Source: Candidatus Kosakonia sp. 282A-S69
GTDB lineage: Bacteria > Pseudomonadota > Gammaproteobacteria > Enterobacterales > Enterobacteriaceae
Length of the DNA stretch: 64,000 nucleotides
Assembly (NCBI RefSeq): GCF_029433855.1
Contig: NZ_JAROAU010000001.1
Span: 470,468 to 534,467 of the forward strand
Direction: 5' to 3'
Below are positions 18,564 through 28,421 of the stretch, one piece after another. The number at the start of each line of letters is the position of its first letter. Position 1 is the first letter of the stretch. Position numbers and translations under genes: made by a program. Below the pieces are notes generated by a model. The model was given only the letters and a program-made list of their open reading frames with translations, was not told the DNA's origin and did not search any database.

Positions 18564-20200
18564 AACCTGCTCACTATGGTTTAGCGCTGCTGGCGCTGTT
18601 TGCCCTTTATTACCTTGCTCCGCTGGAGTACCGCCTGCTGTGGCAACCGGATGAGACCCGCTATGCGGAGATCAGTCGCGAGATGTTGCAGAGCGGTGAC
18701 TGGATGGTGCCCCATTTTCTGGGGCTGCGCTATTTTGAGAAGCCGATCGCCGGGTACTGGATCAACACCCTCGCGCAGTGGGTATTTGGTCACAATAACT
18801 TCGCGGTACGCTTTGGCGCAGTCTTCTCCACCACCATTTCTGCCCTGCTGGTTGGCGCGCTGGCGTGGAAGATGTGGCGTGACAAGGCGACGGCGCTGCT
18901 CTCCGGCGTGATCTATCTGACCGTGCTGTTGGTGTACGGTGTCGGTACTTATGCGGTGCTGGATCCGATGATCGCCTTATGGATGACGCTGGCGATGTTC
19001 AGCTTCTGGCTGGCGGCGCAGGCTACCCGCCGACGCGGGAAAGCGGGCGGCTATCTGCTGCTCGGCATCGCCTGCGGCATGGGGGTGATGACCAAAGGGT
19101 TCCTCGCGCTGGCACTGCCGGTCATCGGTGTGCTGCCGTGGGTGATTGTGCAGCGGCGCTGGAAAGAGGTGCTGATCTGGGGCTGGCTTGCGGTGCTGGC
19201 CTGCGTGCTGACGGTGCTACCGTGGGGGCTGACCATTGCCGCGCGCGAGCCTGATTTCTGGCGCTACTTCTTCTGGGTGGAGCATATTCAGCGCTTTGCC
19301 CAGGAGGACGCGCAGCATAAAGCGCCGTTCTGGTACTACATTCCCTGTTTACTTGCCGGTTCGCTGCCGTGGCTTGGGCTGCTGCCCGGGGCGCTGAAAA
19401 CCGGCTGGCGTGCGCGCAGTGACGCCTTCTACCTGCTCGGCTGGGTGGTGATGCCGCTGATCTTCTTCAGCATCGCTCAGGGAAAACTGCTGACCTATAT
19501 TCTGCCCTGCTTTGCGCCGCTGGCGATATTGATGGCGCGTTATGCCCGCACGGTCGCGAGCGTCAAGGTGCTGCGTATCAATGCCGGGATCAATATCGCT
19601 TTCGGGGCTATTGGCGTGATCGCCGCGCTGGTGGTGTCGCCGTGGGGCGTGTTGAAGCACCCCGTCTGGCTGCCTATTGAAGATTACAAAGCCGCGCTCG
19701 CCGCCTTCATCTTCATGATGTGGGCGCTGGTCGGGCTGTTTACCCTCCGCTCCAGTGCTGAACGGTGGCCCTTCGCCGCGCTTTCGCCGCTGGCGCTGGC
19801 GCTGCTGGTGGGGTTTGCCATTCCCGATAAGGTGATGGACTCCAAACAGCCGCAGTTTCTGATCGCCTGTATTGATGATGCGCTGGCAGAGAGCCGCTAT
19901 GTGTTGTCAGATAATCCTGGCGTCGCCTCCGGGCTCGCCTGGGAGCTGAAGCGCAGCGATATTCTGCTGTTCGGTTCGCGCGGCGAGCTGGCCTACGGCC
20001 TGGGTTATCCCGACGGCAAGGGGCGTTTTGTCGCTGAGCGTGATTTCACCGACTGGCTGGCCGTGCATCGCGAGCAGGGGATCGTCTCTCTGGTGCTGCA
20101 CCAGTCGCAGGCCGATGAGTTTATGCACCTGCCCATTCCGAAGCCGGATAACGTCTATCAGCAGGGACGAATGGTGTTACTACAGTACTTTCCGCAATGA
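18560..20200 (+). CDS. arnT: Lipid A aminoarabinose transferase ArnT
   Basis: ArnT is an inner-membrane GT83 transferase that puts L-Ara4N onto lipid A phosphates on the periplasmic side, which lowers binding of polymyxin and cationic peptides. The 546-residue protein has about a dozen membrane helices in the N-terminal two thirds and a soluble C-terminal domain. The first periplasmic loop has the family segment [20 protein letters not shown]. The ATG at 18560 overlaps the arnD stop (ATGA), so an in-frame start 12 codons earlier inside arnD is not used. E. coli ArnT is 550 residues. Confidence 0.96.
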   Translation: MKPAHYGLALLALFALYYLAPLEYRLLWQPDETRYAEISREMLQSGDWMVPHFLGLRYFEKPIAGYWINTLAQWVFGHNNFAVRFGAVFSTTISALLVGALAWKMWRDKATALLSGVIYLTVLLVYGVGTYAVLDPMIALWMTLAMFSFWLAAQATRRRGKAGGYLLLGIACGMGVMTKGFLALALPVIGVLPWVIVQRRWKEVLIWGWLAVLACVLTVLPWGLTIAAREPDFWRYFFWVEHIQRFAQEDAQHKAPFWYYIPCLLAGSLPWLGLLPGALKTGWRARSDAFYLLGWVVMPLIFFSIAQGKLLTYILPCFAPLAILMARYARTVASVKVLRINAGINIAFGAIGVIAALVVSPWGVLKHPVWLPIEDYKAALAAFIFMMWALVGLFTLRSSAERWPFAALSPLALALLVGFAIPDKVMDSKQPQFLIACIDDALAESRYVLSDNPGVASGLAWELKRSDILLFGSRGELAYGLGYPDGKGRFVAERDFTDWLAVHREQGIVSLVLHQSQADEFMHLPIPKPDNVYQQGRMVLLQYFPQ

Positions 20201-20535
20201 GTAGCTGGATCTGGCTCGGTGCCGCCAGTCTGTTGAGCTGCCTTGGGCAGCTGTGCCAGAAGCAGGCGACGCGCCCGGCGAGCGCTCTATCGCGCAGCCG
20301 GCATGTTGGCTTGTGGCTGGCGCTGGCGCTGCTGGCACTGGGCGCGGGAATGGTGCTGTGGCTGCTGGTGCTACAGCGCATTCCGGTCGGCGTCGCCTAC
20401 CCAATGCTGAGCCTCAATTTTGTCTGGGTGACGCTGGCAGCGAGAGCGATCTGGCATGAGCGCATCACCCTGCGTCATGCCTGCGGTCTGGTGTTGATTA
20501 TCGCCGGCGTGGCGCTGCTCGGGAGTTCATTATGA
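20197..20535 (+). CDS. arnE: Undecaprenyl-phosphate Ara4N flippase subunit ArnE
   Basis: A small multidrug-resistance-like membrane protein of 112 residues with four predicted helices. With ArnF it is thought to flip undecaprenyl-phosphate-Ara4N to the periplasmic leaflet. The central [20 protein letters not shown] is characteristic. It overlaps arnT and arnF by four bases each. E. coli ArnE is 111 residues. Confidence 0.93.
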   Translation: MSSWIWLGAASLLSCLGQLCQKQATRPASALSRSRHVGLWLALALLALGAGMVLWLLVLQRIPVGVAYPMLSLNFVWVTLAARAIWHERITLRHACGLVLIIAGVALLGSSL

Positions 20536-20918
20536 GGGGGCTGCACTGGGCGCTTTTCAGCGTGCTGCTGGTGAGTGGGGCGCAACTGCTACTGCGCGAT
20601 GGCATGCTGTCGCTGCCGCCGCTCAGCGATCTGCGCGCCTTTTTGCTGGCGCTGCTGCACGGTCAGACCGGCACGCTGGCGCTGCTGTTGGGATTGATGG
20701 GCTATGTGGCGTCGATGGGGTGTTGGTATCTGGCCCTGCAGCGGATGGCGCTGAGCAAAGCGTATGCTCTGCTCAGCCTGAGTTACATTCTGGTGTGGGG
20801 AGCCGCCATCTGGCTGCCTGGCTGGCATGAACCCTTCACTCTGCGCGGTGCGTTTGGCGTTGGGCTGATTGTGGCGGGCGTGCTGGTTATCTTCCTGCCC
20901 GCCCGCCACAGAGATTAA
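20532..20918 (+). CDS. arnF: Undecaprenyl-phosphate Ara4N flippase subunit ArnF
   Basis: Partner of ArnE, 128 residues, four membrane helices, with [22 protein letters not shown] in the third, as in E. coli ArnF. It is the last gene of the arn operon. Its TAA at 20916-20918 overlaps the stop codon of the convergent yhhT gene, so no intergenic terminator exists on this side. Confidence 0.93.
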   Translation: MRGLHWALFSVLLVSGAQLLLRDGMLSLPPLSDLRAFLLALLHGQTGTLALLLGLMGYVASMGCWYLALQRMALSKAYALLSLSYILVWGAAIWLPGWHEPFTLRGAFGVGLIVAGVLVIFLPARHRD

Positions 20919-21964
20919 CCTGGCAGACGCGATTTCGGTCGGCCTGGGCCAAGCATAATCGCCAGTTTGCTGCCGCCGGTGGTGGTCTCCATCCAGATTT
21001 TGCATACGCTGGTGAGCGGCACCGAGAGCAGCATCCCTACCGGGCCGAGCAGCCATCCCCAGATTAATAATGAGAGGAAGACCACCAGCGTCGACATGCC
21101 AAGGCGGTGACCCATCATGCGCGGCTCGAGGATATTGCCAATCAGCATGTGCACCACCAGGAAGAGGGCACCGACTAACAAACATTCGTAAGTACCGTTG
21201 AACAACAGAGCCTGGATCATCGGCGGAATGGCGGAGATCACCGACCCGATATTCGGCACGTAGTTCAGCAAGAAGGCGAGCACGCCCCACATCAGCGCAA
21301 ACTGCACATCCAGCGCCACCAGCCCGACCCAGACAATCAGCCCGGTCCAGACGCTGAGCAGCGTTTTCAGCGCCAGATAGTGCGAGACCCCTTTCAGCGC
21401 ACGGTGCAGCCCGGCAATGTGAATCTGCGGATTATTCAGGGCAAAGCGCATTTTGTAGGGCACGTGGCGCACTTCAAACAGCATAAAGACCACCGTCATC
21501 ACCAGCAGCACGACGCTTGCCATCGCATTCGATAACTGGGTCGCCATGGCGGTGGCGAAAGACATCATGCGGTCCGAGTCCATGCGCTGCAGCATACGCT
21601 CCGGCGAGAGATGCAGATGCAGGAATGGCAGCGCGTCCTGAAGCTGCAAGAATTTGCGTGTCAGTTCGCGGTTGTACCTCGGCAGCAGGGTCATAAAGTC
21701 ATTCATCGACGCGGCAAGCACGGCAAATAACGCGGTGAGGAAGATCAGCATCACCACCACTACGATGGCAATGGCGGCGGGTCGCTTGATGCCGCGTCGT
21801 AAAAACCAGGTGACCAGCGGGTTGAGAACGATGGCGAAGAAGAGCGCCAGCAGAAGTTGCACAATAATATCGGCTGCGGCGTGGATACCGGCGAGGATAA
21901 TCACCAGTGACGCCAGTTTGAGGAGAATATGGAGGCCCGCCCGGTCTGGCTGAGGTTGCATCAT
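20915..21964 (-). CDS. yhhT: AI-2E family transporter YhhT
   Basis: An inner-membrane protein of 349 residues from the AI-2E (TqsA/PerM-like) family, with seven or eight helices: two at the N-terminus (about 8-40), one near 58-82 after RRGIKRPAAI, and a C-terminal cluster containing PNIGSVISAIPPMIQAL and PRMMGHRLGMSTLVVFLSL. Its substrate is not known. AGGAATAA precedes the tandem ATGs at 21964/21961. It is divergent from yhhS, as in E. coli, and convergent with arnF, which is not the E. coli arrangement. Confidence 0.92.
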   Translation of the reverse strand: MMQPQPDRAGLHILLKLASLVIILAGIHAAADIIVQLLLALFFAIVLNPLVTWFLRRGIKRPAAIAIVVVVMLIFLTALFAVLAASMNDFMTLLPRYNRELTRKFLQLQDALPFLHLHLSPERMLQRMDSDRMMSFATAMATQLSNAMASVVLLVMTVVFMLFEVRHVPYKMRFALNNPQIHIAGLHRALKGVSHYLALKTLLSVWTGLIVWVGLVALDVQFALMWGVLAFLLNYVPNIGSVISAIPPMIQALLFNGTYECLLVGALFLVVHMLIGNILEPRMMGHRLGMSTLVVFLSLLIWGWLLGPVGMLLSVPLTSVCKIWMETTTGGSKLAIMLGPGRPKSRLPG

Positions 21965-22110
21965 GAGTTATTCCTTTTTTTTCTTATTGCCAGTAAGTGT
22001 AGTGCGCCGCGCCACCTTCGCCTGACAGAGATAATCTTAAAGTCGTGCTGCTTTCTACCTTGTGTCGTGGTAATAGTGAAACACTGTTGTGAAATTCTGA
22101 GTAAATCCTG

Positions 22111-23316
22111 ATGCCTGAACACCGCGCTGAACCGGCGCTGAGCGGATTACGCCTCAATCTGCGGATTTTGTCCGTCGTCATTTTTAACTTCGCCAGCTAC
22201 CTCACCATCGGTTTACCGCTGGCTGTGCTGCCCGGTTTTGTCCATGACGTGATGGGGTATAGCGCCTTCTGGGCCGGGCTGGTGATCAGTCTCCAGTACT
22301 TCGCCACGCTGATCAGCCGCCCCCACGCCGGGCGCTATGCCGATCTGCTGGGGCCAAAGAGAGTGGTGATTTTCGGCCTGTGCGGGGCGTTTCTCAGCGG
22401 GCTCTGTTATCTGCTGGCGGGAGTGGGCCAGCTGTCGGGCGTGGTAAGCCTGGCGCTGATCTGCCTCGGGCGGGTAATTTTAGGCGTCGGCCAGAGTTTT
22501 GCTGGCACCGGTGCCACGCTGTGGGGCGTTGGCGTGGTTGGTTCAGTGCATATTGGGCGCGTTATCTCGTGGAACGGCATTGCCACCTACGGGGCGATGG
22601 CGCTTGGCGCGCCGCTCGGGGTGCTCTGCTATCACTACGGCGGCCTGCACGGGCTGGCGGTGACAATTATGGCCGTCGCGCTGCTGGCTGTGCTGCTTGC
22701 ACTGCCGCGCGCGGCGGTAACTGCCCGCAAAGGCAAGCCGCTACCGTTTCGCGCCGTGCTTGGACGCGTCTGGCTCTACGGGCTGGCGCTGGCGCTCGGT
22801 TCAGCGGGCTTTGGCGTGATCGCCACCTTTATTACCCTCTATTACGATGCCCGAGGCTGGGACGGAGCGGCATTCGCCCTGACGCTCTTCAGCGTCGCGT
22901 TTGTTGGCGCACGCCTGCTCTTTCCCAACGGTATTAACCGCCTTGGTGGCCTCAACGTGGCGCTGATCTGCTTTGCGGTAGAGACCAGCGGTCTGGTGCT
23001 GGTAGGCCTGGCGCTCGATCCGTGGATGGTGAAACTGGGCGTCTTTCTGACCGGGGCCGGGTTCTCGCTGGTCTTCCCGGCGCTGGGCGTGGTGGCGGTA
23101 AAAGCGGTGCCGCAGCACAATCAGGGCTCTGCGCTGGCGACCTACACGGTATTTATGGATCTCTCGCTGGGCGTGACCGGCCCGCTGGCAGGGCTGCTGA
23201 TGGCCTGGGCGGGTGTCTCTTCCATATACCTTGCTGCCGCCGGGCTGGTGGCGGTTGCGCTACTGTTAGCGTGGCGGTTAAAACAGAGAGTGGGGTTAAC
23301 GCCGGATGGCGCATAA
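22111..23316 (+). CDS. yhhS: Major facilitator superfamily transporter YhhS
   Basis: A 401-residue inner-membrane MFS permease with twelve predicted helices. The TM2-TM3 loop has RPHAGRYADLLGPKRVV, the MFS motif A. Close to E. coli YhhS in length (405) and gene position. Its physiological substrate is uncertain. The ATG at 22111 directly follows an AT-rich promoter region shared with divergent yhhT. The coding sequence ends inside a REP element. Confidence 0.92.
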   Translation: MPEHRAEPALSGLRLNLRILSVVIFNFASYLTIGLPLAVLPGFVHDVMGYSAFWAGLVISLQYFATLISRPHAGRYADLLGPKRVVIFGLCGAFLSGLCYLLAGVGQLSGVVSLALICLGRVILGVGQSFAGTGATLWGVGVVGSVHIGRVISWNGIATYGAMALGAPLGVLCYHYGGLHGLAVTIMAVALLAVLLALPRAAVTARKGKPLPFRAVLGRVWLYGLALALGSAGFGVIATFITLYYDARGWDGAAFALTLFSVAFVGARLLFPNGINRLGGLNVALICFAVETSGLVLVGLALDPWMVKLGVFLTGAGFSLVFPALGVVAVKAVPQHNQGSALATYTVFMDLSLGVTGPLAGLLMAWAGVSSIYLAAAGLVAVALLLAWRLKQRVGLTPDGA

Positions 23317-23335
23317 ATGCTTATCCGGCCTACAA
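23301..23335. repeat. REP element at the yhhS 3' end
   Basis: The sequence starts GCCGGATGGCGC and ends TTATCCGGCCTACAA, the same REP type as at 11556. It overlaps the last codons and stop of yhhS. Confidence 0.75.
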
Positions 23336-23340
23336 AAGCA

Positions 23341-23368
23341 AAAAAGGGAACCCGCAGGTTCCCTTTTT
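23341..23368. terminator. Bidirectional terminator between yhhS and dcrB
   Basis: A perfect 12-base stem AAAAAGGGAACC / GGTTCCCTTTTT with loop CGCA lies between two convergent genes and is flanked by A- and T-runs, so it works on both strands. Confidence 0.88.
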
Positions 23369-23387
23369 CTTTTCGATTCTTGCGCCG

Positions 23388-23945
23388 TTATTTCACGACG
23401 ATGGTGTTGATGATGTTTTCGGCGGCGGTTTGCGCCTGCTGCTGGTTATCCGCTGGCAGCGTCACCTGAAGGGTGACCAGATGGTTATCAATTTTCCCCA
23501 GCACCACGGAGGACCATGCGGTCTGGCCTTTGGCGGAAATCACGCTGTCGAGCTGCTGCAGAGTCTGCCCTTTCAGCTCAACCGGACGGTTGGTCACCAC
23601 CTGCAGCTGCGGGTCGCGGCTGCGCTGCTGATCTTCCAGACGTTTCGCCAGCACGCTCAGATCTTCCTGCGTGTTGTCGCCCACAATCACAATCACCGCT
23701 TTCTGACCGGTGGCGTCAGAGTAGACGTGCATGTTGTTGGATTGCGTGCCCAGCTTGCCGCTCTGATCGGTCATATCCGCAGGCAGCGAGAAGCTGAGTT
23801 TACCGTCGAGCAGGGTCACCGGCTGGCCGGAGGCGTTACTCTCTGCGGCAGCACCCTGTACGGGCTTTTTGCTGTCGCTGTTATCGCAGGCAGCCAGCCC
23901 CATCACCAGCAGGCCAATACCGACATATTTCACCAGATTGCGCAT
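23388..23945 (-). CDS. dcrB: Lipoprotein DcrB
   Basis: The product is 185 residues, equal to E. coli DcrB, with a lipoprotein signal peptide [21 protein letters not shown]; the lipobox is LAAC with Cys20. DcrB is an envelope lipoprotein needed for phage C1 and C6 infection in E. coli and involved in lipoprotein maturation stress. The ATG at 23945 is chosen because GGAAG lies 7-8 bases before it; an ATG two codons earlier is too close to that site. Confidence 0.93.
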   Translation of the reverse strand: MRNLVKYVGIGLLVMGLAACDNSDSKKPVQGAAAESNASGQPVTLLDGKLSFSLPADMTDQSGKLGTQSNNMHVYSDATGQKAVIVIVGDNTQEDLSVLAKRLEDQQRSRDPQLQVVTNRPVELKGQTLQQLDSVISAKGQTAWSSVVLGKIDNHLVTLQVTLPADNQQQAQTAAENIINTIVVK

Positions 23946-24017
23946 TGACATCTTCCTTTCAATAAACAGCCATAATGGCTCGTTGTTCCATATTATCACA
24001 ACTGATAAGTCGTACCT

Positions 24018-24683
24018 TTAACCCGCCTGTAATGCAGAGATTTCAGATTTGTCTGCCAATCTTTTCAGCAACATATTCAACAGTACGCCGTACATCGGCA
24101 GGAAGAAGGCAATGCTGATAAGCACCTTAAAGCTGTAGTCCACCAGCGCGATTTCTGTCCAGTGCTGCGCCATAAAGGGGTCCGGGCTGTGCCAGAAGGC
24201 GATAAAGAAGAAGGCCACCGTATCGCTGGCGTTACCAAAAATGGTCGAGGCCGTCGGCGCAAGCCACCAGCGACGGCTCTGGCGCAGGCGGTTAAAGACG
24301 TGCACATCGAGGATCTGCCCCAGCGCATAGGCCATAAAGCTGGCGGCGGCGATACGCGCCACAAACAGGTTAAAGTGGGCGAGTGCGCCGAAACCTTGCC
24401 AGCTGCCCATATAAAACAGCGACGAGATAACGTAAGAGGCGAGCAGGGCGGGCACCATTACGGCAAAAATAATCTTACGTGCCAGCGGCGCGCCGAAGAT
24501 GCGCACGGTGAGATCCGTTGCCAGGAAGATAAACGGAAAACTGAATGCGCCCCAGGTAGTGTGGAAGCCGAAAATGGCGACCGGGAGCTGCACCAGATAG
24601 TTACTGGAGATAATCACCAGCAGGTGAAAAAGCGATAGCCAGACCAGCGCCTTCATGCGCTGTGCGTTGGAAAAGTGCGTCAT
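24018..24683 (-). CDS. yhhQ: Queuosine precursor transporter YhhQ
   Basis: A 221-residue inner-membrane protein with about six helices, nearly identical in layout to E. coli YhhQ (QPTR family), which imports queuine precursors preQ0/preQ1 for tRNA modification. Conserved stretches include HTTWGAFSFPFIFLATDLTVRIFG and DVHVFNRLRQSRRWWLAPTAST. A possible preQ1 riboswitch lies directly upstream (24690-24726), and the AAAAAGG ribosome site is 7 bases before the ATG. It is divergent from tusA. Confidence 0.95.
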   Translation of the reverse strand: MTHFSNAQRMKALVWLSLFHLLVIISSNYLVQLPVAIFGFHTTWGAFSFPFIFLATDLTVRIFGAPLARKIIFAVMVPALLASYVISSLFYMGSWQGFGALAHFNLFVARIAAASFMAYALGQILDVHVFNRLRQSRRWWLAPTASTIFGNASDTVAFFFIAFWHSPDPFMAQHWTEIALVDYSFKVLISIAFFLPMYGVLLNMLLKRLADKSEISALQAG

Positions 24684-24689
24684 AGTGTG

Positions 24690-24726
24690 ACCTTTTTGGT
24701 AAATGGGGTGAGGGAACCCAGTTCAA
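24690..24726 (-). promoter_or_regulatory. Candidate preQ1-I riboswitch before yhhQ
   Basis: On the minus strand a small hairpin TGGG-TTCCCTCAC-CCCA is followed by TTTACC and an A-rich tail AAAAAGG. This is the general layout of preQ1-I aptamers: a 4-5 bp stem, a loop beginning TTC and ending CAC, and an A-rich tail that folds back to form an H-type pseudoknot. The AAAAAGG tail is also the yhhQ ribosome site, so ligand binding could hide it. The stem is short and I cannot run a covariance model. Confidence 0.4.
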
Positions 24727-24871
24727 TTTATGCTCTGCCAGGCAGAAGCCGCCGCATGATACTGCAATCATCGCGCGATGCAACGGCTAATTTTAACGCA
24801 ATCGTTAACCTCCCTTGCGCCCGGAAAATGGCAGCGTAAACTAGGGCGGTTTTTTCACTTGTGAGATGAAG

Positions 24872-25117
24872 ATGAGCGATCCGTTTTCTACCGCCGACCA
24901 CACTCTTGATGCCCTCGGGCTGCGCTGCCCGGAGCCGGTAATGATGGTGCGCAAAACCGTGCGTAATATGCAGGTTGGCGAAACTGTACTGATTATCGCC
25001 GACGATCCGGCAACCACCCGCGATATTCCCGGCTTCTGCCGTTTTATGGAACATGAGCTGGTTGCCGAACAAACCGCGGCGCTGCCCTACCGCTATGTAG
25101 TGCGTAAAAGCCACTAA
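24872..25117 (+). CDS. tusA: Sulfur carrier protein TusA
   Basis: TusA accepts persulfide sulfur from IscS and passes it to TusBCD for 2-thiouridine in tRNA; it also serves molybdenum cofactor synthesis. From the ATG at 24872 the protein has 81 residues, the E. coli length, with the catalytic Cys19 in [11 protein letters not shown]. An ATG two codons earlier is also possible but would shift this cysteine. The TAA overlaps the zntA stop, which is convergent. Confidence 0.95.
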   Translation: MSDPFSTADHTLDALGLRCPEPVMMVRKTVRNMQVGETVLIIADDPATTRDIPGFCRFMEHELVAEQTAALPYRYVVRKSH

Positions 25118-27321
25118 TCTTTGCGGCGTAACAGGCGCAGCGCGTTGGCCGTGACCAGCACCGTTGCGCCGGTATCTGCCAGCACCGCCAGCCATAATCC
25201 GGTGATCCCCAACAGCGTAGTGACCAGGAAAATCCCCTTCAGCCCCAGCGCAATGGCAATGTTCTGACGAATATTGCGGTGCGTGGCGCGCGCCAGGCGG
25301 ATCATCTGCCCAAGACCGGAGAGCCGGTTATGGGTTAACGCCGCGTCGGCGCTCTCCAGCGCAACATCAGTGCCGCTGCCCATCGCAATGCCGAGGGTTG
25401 CCGCTTTCATTGCCGGGGCATCGTTAATGCCATCGCCCACCATTGCCAGCGGAGCCTCTGCATTCAGGGCGCGCACGGCGCGGACTTTATCCTCCGGCAG
25501 CAGCCCGGCGCGGAACTCCAGCCCCAGCTCGCCGGCAATCGCTGCCGCTGCCCGCGGATTGTCGCCGGTCAGGATCACGCCTGTGATGCCAAGGTTATGC
25601 AGTTCCGCTACCGCAGCTTTTGCATCGTCGCGCAGGGTATCCTGCAGGGCCAGCGTACCGATAACGGTGTTATCGCGCAGCACTACTACCACCGTTTGCC
25701 CCTGTGCTTCCTGCTGCTCAATCTGCTTGCGCGCTATCTCATTCAGCATGCCCGCTGGCACCTTTTCCGGCGCGCTGATGCGTATCTCATGCGCTCCGAT
25801 ACGCGCTTCGATGCCTCTCCCGGCGAGCACGCGCTGCCCATCTGCCTGCGGAATAGCGACTTCACGACGCTGCGCCTCCTGCACAATCGCCAGCGCCAGC
25901 GGGTGCGTCGAGCCCTGCTCAACGCCGGCGCTGAGCGCCAGTAGCGTCTGCACATCGATTCCTGCAAACGGCTGAATGGTGACCAGCTGCGGTTTGCCGA
26001 GGGTCAGCGTGCCTGTCTTATCAAACGCTACCTGACGCAGCGTGCCAAGCTGCTCCAGCGCCGCGCCGCCTTTGATCAGTGCCCCACGACGTGCGGCCGC
26101 TGCCAGCCCGGAGGTGATGGCAGCAGGCGTGGAGATCACCAGCGCGCACGGGCAGCCAATCAGCAGCAGCGCCAGCCCTTTGTAGATCCACTCCAGCCAC
26201 GGGGCGGAAAAGAGCAGGGGCGGAACCACCGCCACCAGCAGCGCGACGGCCATGATCGCCGGTGTATAAATGCGGCTGAAGCGATCGATAAAGCGCTCGA
26301 TGGGCGCGCGGCGCTCTTCTGCCTCCTCAATCAGTTTCAGGATGCGGTCGATGGCGCTTTCACCCGATTTTGAAACGACGTCCAGAGTAATCAGCCGATC
26401 GACGCTGGTAGCACCTGCGGGCACGCTTTCGCCCGCGCTGCGCTCGACCGGCAGCGATTCGCCGGTTAACGCACTCTCATCAAAACTGGCGAACGGGGAG
26501 ATCAGGCGACCATCTGCCGGTAAACGTCCACCCGCGGGAACTTCAATCGTATCGCCGGGTTGCAGCTGGCTGGCGGGGATGGTTTCACGCACACCGTTAC
26601 GCACGCGAATGGCGCTGTCGGGTTTAAGCGCCATCAGCGCACTCACACCCTTGCGCGCCCGACTGGCGGCCCAGCCCTCAAGACGTTCGCCGATTAAAAA
26701 TAGCAGCAGCACCATCGCCGCTTCGGCGCTCGCGCCAATAACCAGCGCGCCAGTCGCCGCCACACTCATTAAGGTTTCAATGGCGAACCAACTGCCGCTC
26801 TTCATCAGGCGCACGGCCTGGCGCGCAATTGGCCATAAGCCAACCAGCGTGGTGAGAACAAAGGCCGCCTGGCCGAAGGGGTGATTGAACTGCTCCAGCC
26901 CCCAGCTTAGGGCCATCATCACGGTGAGGAGGATCAGCGGCAGGTTATCGCGCAGGGGAGAAGGCGCAGGCGCGGGGGGGCTGTTTTCGCTACGAAGCTG
27001 GTAGCCCGCCTGCTTAACGGCTTGTTCTACGCGCTCGCGCACATCATGCTTTGCGATAACAATCAGCTTTTCGGTGGCAAAGGCGACCTGCACCTGGGTG
27101 ATGCCCTCGAGCTGGCGCACCGCGTTTTCTACTTTACGGGCGCAGGCGGCACAATCCATGCCGCTCACTTGCCAGCTAAAGCGCTCGCCGGAGGCGTCCA
27201 TTTCCGGCGCGGAACGGGTTGCACAGCGGGTATCGCTGCAACAGGGGGCGTTGCTTTCAGCAACGGGACGCAGTTTCAGCGCGGTAAAGTGCGGCGTTTT
27301 TTTGAGTTCGGGAGCAGGCAT
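25114..27321 (-). CDS. zntA: Zinc/cadmium/lead-exporting P-type ATPase ZntA
   Basis: ZntA pumps Zn2+, Cd2+ and Pb2+ out of the cytoplasm. The 735-residue protein (E. coli 732) has an N-terminal metal-binding domain with [12 protein letters not shown] and a cysteine-rich extension CCSDTRC. It has eight membrane helices with the CPC motif in GCPCALVIS, the phosphorylated Asp in DKTGTLT, the actuator loop TGES, and GDGINDAP. It is preceded by a MerR-type (ZntR) promoter at 27367-27388. Confidence 0.97.
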   Translation of the reverse strand: MPAPELKKTPHFTALKLRPVAESNAPCCSDTRCATRSAPEMDASGERFSWQVSGMDCAACARKVENAVRQLEGITQVQVAFATEKLIVIAKHDVRERVEQAVKQAGYQLRSENSPPAPAPSPLRDNLPLILLTVMMALSWGLEQFNHPFGQAAFVLTTLVGLWPIARQAVRLMKSGSWFAIETLMSVAATGALVIGASAEAAMVLLLFLIGERLEGWAASRARKGVSALMALKPDSAIRVRNGVRETIPASQLQPGDTIEVPAGGRLPADGRLISPFASFDESALTGESLPVERSAGESVPAGATSVDRLITLDVVSKSGESAIDRILKLIEEAEERRAPIERFIDRFSRIYTPAIMAVALLVAVVPPLLFSAPWLEWIYKGLALLLIGCPCALVISTPAAITSGLAAAARRGALIKGGAALEQLGTLRQVAFDKTGTLTLGKPQLVTIQPFAGIDVQTLLALSAGVEQGSTHPLALAIVQEAQRREVAIPQADGQRVLAGRGIEARIGAHEIRISAPEKVPAGMLNEIARKQIEQQEAQGQTVVVVLRDNTVIGTLALQDTLRDDAKAAVAELHNLGITGVILTGDNPRAAAAIAGELGLEFRAGLLPEDKVRAVRALNAEAPLAMVGDGINDAPAMKAATLGIAMGSGTDVALESADAALTHNRLSGLGQMIRLARATHRNIRQNIAIALGLKGIFLVTTLLGITGLWLAVLADTGATVLVTANALRLLRRKD

Positions 27322-27361
27322 CGCATCCTCCGGTGAATGATAATTTTCTCATTAACCGGAG

Positions 27362-27391
27362 TATGCACTCTGGAGTCGACTCCAGAGTCAA
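27362..27391 (-). promoter_or_regulatory. ZntR-controlled zntA promoter with a 22-bp palindrome
   Basis: Bases 27367-27388 form a perfect 22-bp palindrome with half-site ACTCTGGAGTC. On the minus strand -35 TTGACT (27386-27391) and -10 CATACT are separated by 20 bases, the long spacer typical of MerR-family promoters. The palindrome lies within that spacer, exactly as at E. coli zntA. Zinc-loaded ZntR would twist the DNA to activate transcription. Confidence 0.93.
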
Positions 27392-27396
27392 GCGCT

Positions 27397-28023
27397 TTAG
27401 ATATAGAGCGAACGGACGATCAGGAAGTGACCGGCAAAATAGCAGGCGGAGGAGATGGCGTTATCCGCGCTGAAGCGTTTACGGTAGTGGCTGCCGAGCC
27501 AGACAATATTGCCGATAAGCAGCAGCGACGCGCCGATAAATGCCGACAGCGCCTGGCTGGTCGGGCGGAAGAACCACAGTTCACCGGCCAGCCACACCAT
27601 CACCAGTGTCATGGCAACAAACGTGGAAACCGCCATGCGCAGCTCCTCAAGACGCGTCCAGATCACCGCCAGCAGCAGGGCACCAATCACCAGCAGCACC
27701 AGCGGCAGTGGCCAGAAGAAGGAGAGCGTCATCTGGCTGGCGAAGTAGATCGTATAGAGCAGATGGGCAAGGAAGAAGGCGCCGATAGCGTAAAGTAACT
27801 TTTGGCGCGGCAGCAGCGTCAGGGCGTCACCGACCAGCGAGGCGCACAGACCCGCCAGCACCAGATAGCTGATGGCGTCGAACATTGGCGCTTGCCAGGC
27901 GAGCAGCAGTAGAAGCAGAAGGGTTACGGGTTTGAACACCCAGCGTTGCCACACCGGGCCACGATAGGAAGCGTCGACATACAACCAGCCGGAAAAGCAG
28001 ACAGCAATAAATGACCACAGCAT
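27397..28023 (-). CDS. yhhN: Membrane protein YhhN (lysoplasmalogenase-like family)
   Basis: A 208-residue inner-membrane protein with seven or eight helices, the same length as E. coli YhhN (TMEM86 family). Recognisable segments are [44 protein letters not shown] and a C-terminal [15 protein letters not shown]. Eukaryotic TMEM86B hydrolyses lysoplasmalogens; the bacterial role is not settled. The start at 28023 matches E. coli; an in-frame start 34 codons upstream lacks support. Its stop is 9 bases past the zntA operator. Confidence 0.9.
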   Translation of the reverse strand: MLWSFIAVCFSGWLYVDASYRGPVWQRWVFKPVTLLLLLLLAWQAPMFDAISYLVLAGLCASLVGDALTLLPRQKLLYAIGAFFLAHLLYTIYFASQMTLSFFWPLPLVLLVIGALLLAVIWTRLEELRMAVSTFVAMTLVMVWLAGELWFFRPTSQALSAFIGASLLLIGNIVWLGSHYRKRFSADNAISSACYFAGHFLIVRSLYI

Positions 28024-28145
28024 AATTAAGTCCCTGTAACTGTTATTGTTGCGTAAAACTCTCCCCTCAAGTGTAGTGGCGTAAAAAGGGGGATGACAAT
28101 GCGAACTTCCCCCGATGTGCTGCAATTCCGCCTAATCTGACAGAG

Positions 28146-28421
28146 TTATCTCTTTGCTTTCAGCTTCTTCTGCCAGACCAGCAGTTCAAAGACGCCGAAA
28201 AGAAAAATGCGCAGTTGCTCGACTTTGGTCATTTGCGGTCCCTCTTTTGGCAGCGCGGTTTTCATCATCGTCGCCTGCAAGGCATGCATAAAGAAGGTGA
28301 AGACCAGCGCGACGTTGACAAAAATATTCAACGGGCGCGGAAAGGGGTGGATCAGATTGAAGATTAGAAAGGCCCAGATGCAGAGCATCATCAGACGACC
28401 CAGATTAATCAGCAACGGCAT
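28146..28421 (-). CDS. yhhL: DUF1145 membrane protein YhhL
   Basis: A 91-residue protein with two membrane helices (about 5-24 and 31-53) and a basic tail. The segment IFNLIHPFPRPLNIFVNVALVFTFFMHAL matches YhhL/DUF1145. AAGGAGAG precedes the ATG at 28421. The gene overlaps the 3' end of rsmD by 17 bases and is likely co-transcribed. Function unknown. Confidence 0.88.
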   Translation of the reverse strand: MPLLINLGRLMMLCIWAFLIFNLIHPFPRPLNIFVNVALVFTFFMHALQATMMKTALPKEGPQMTKVEQLRIFLFGVFELLVWQKKLKAKR

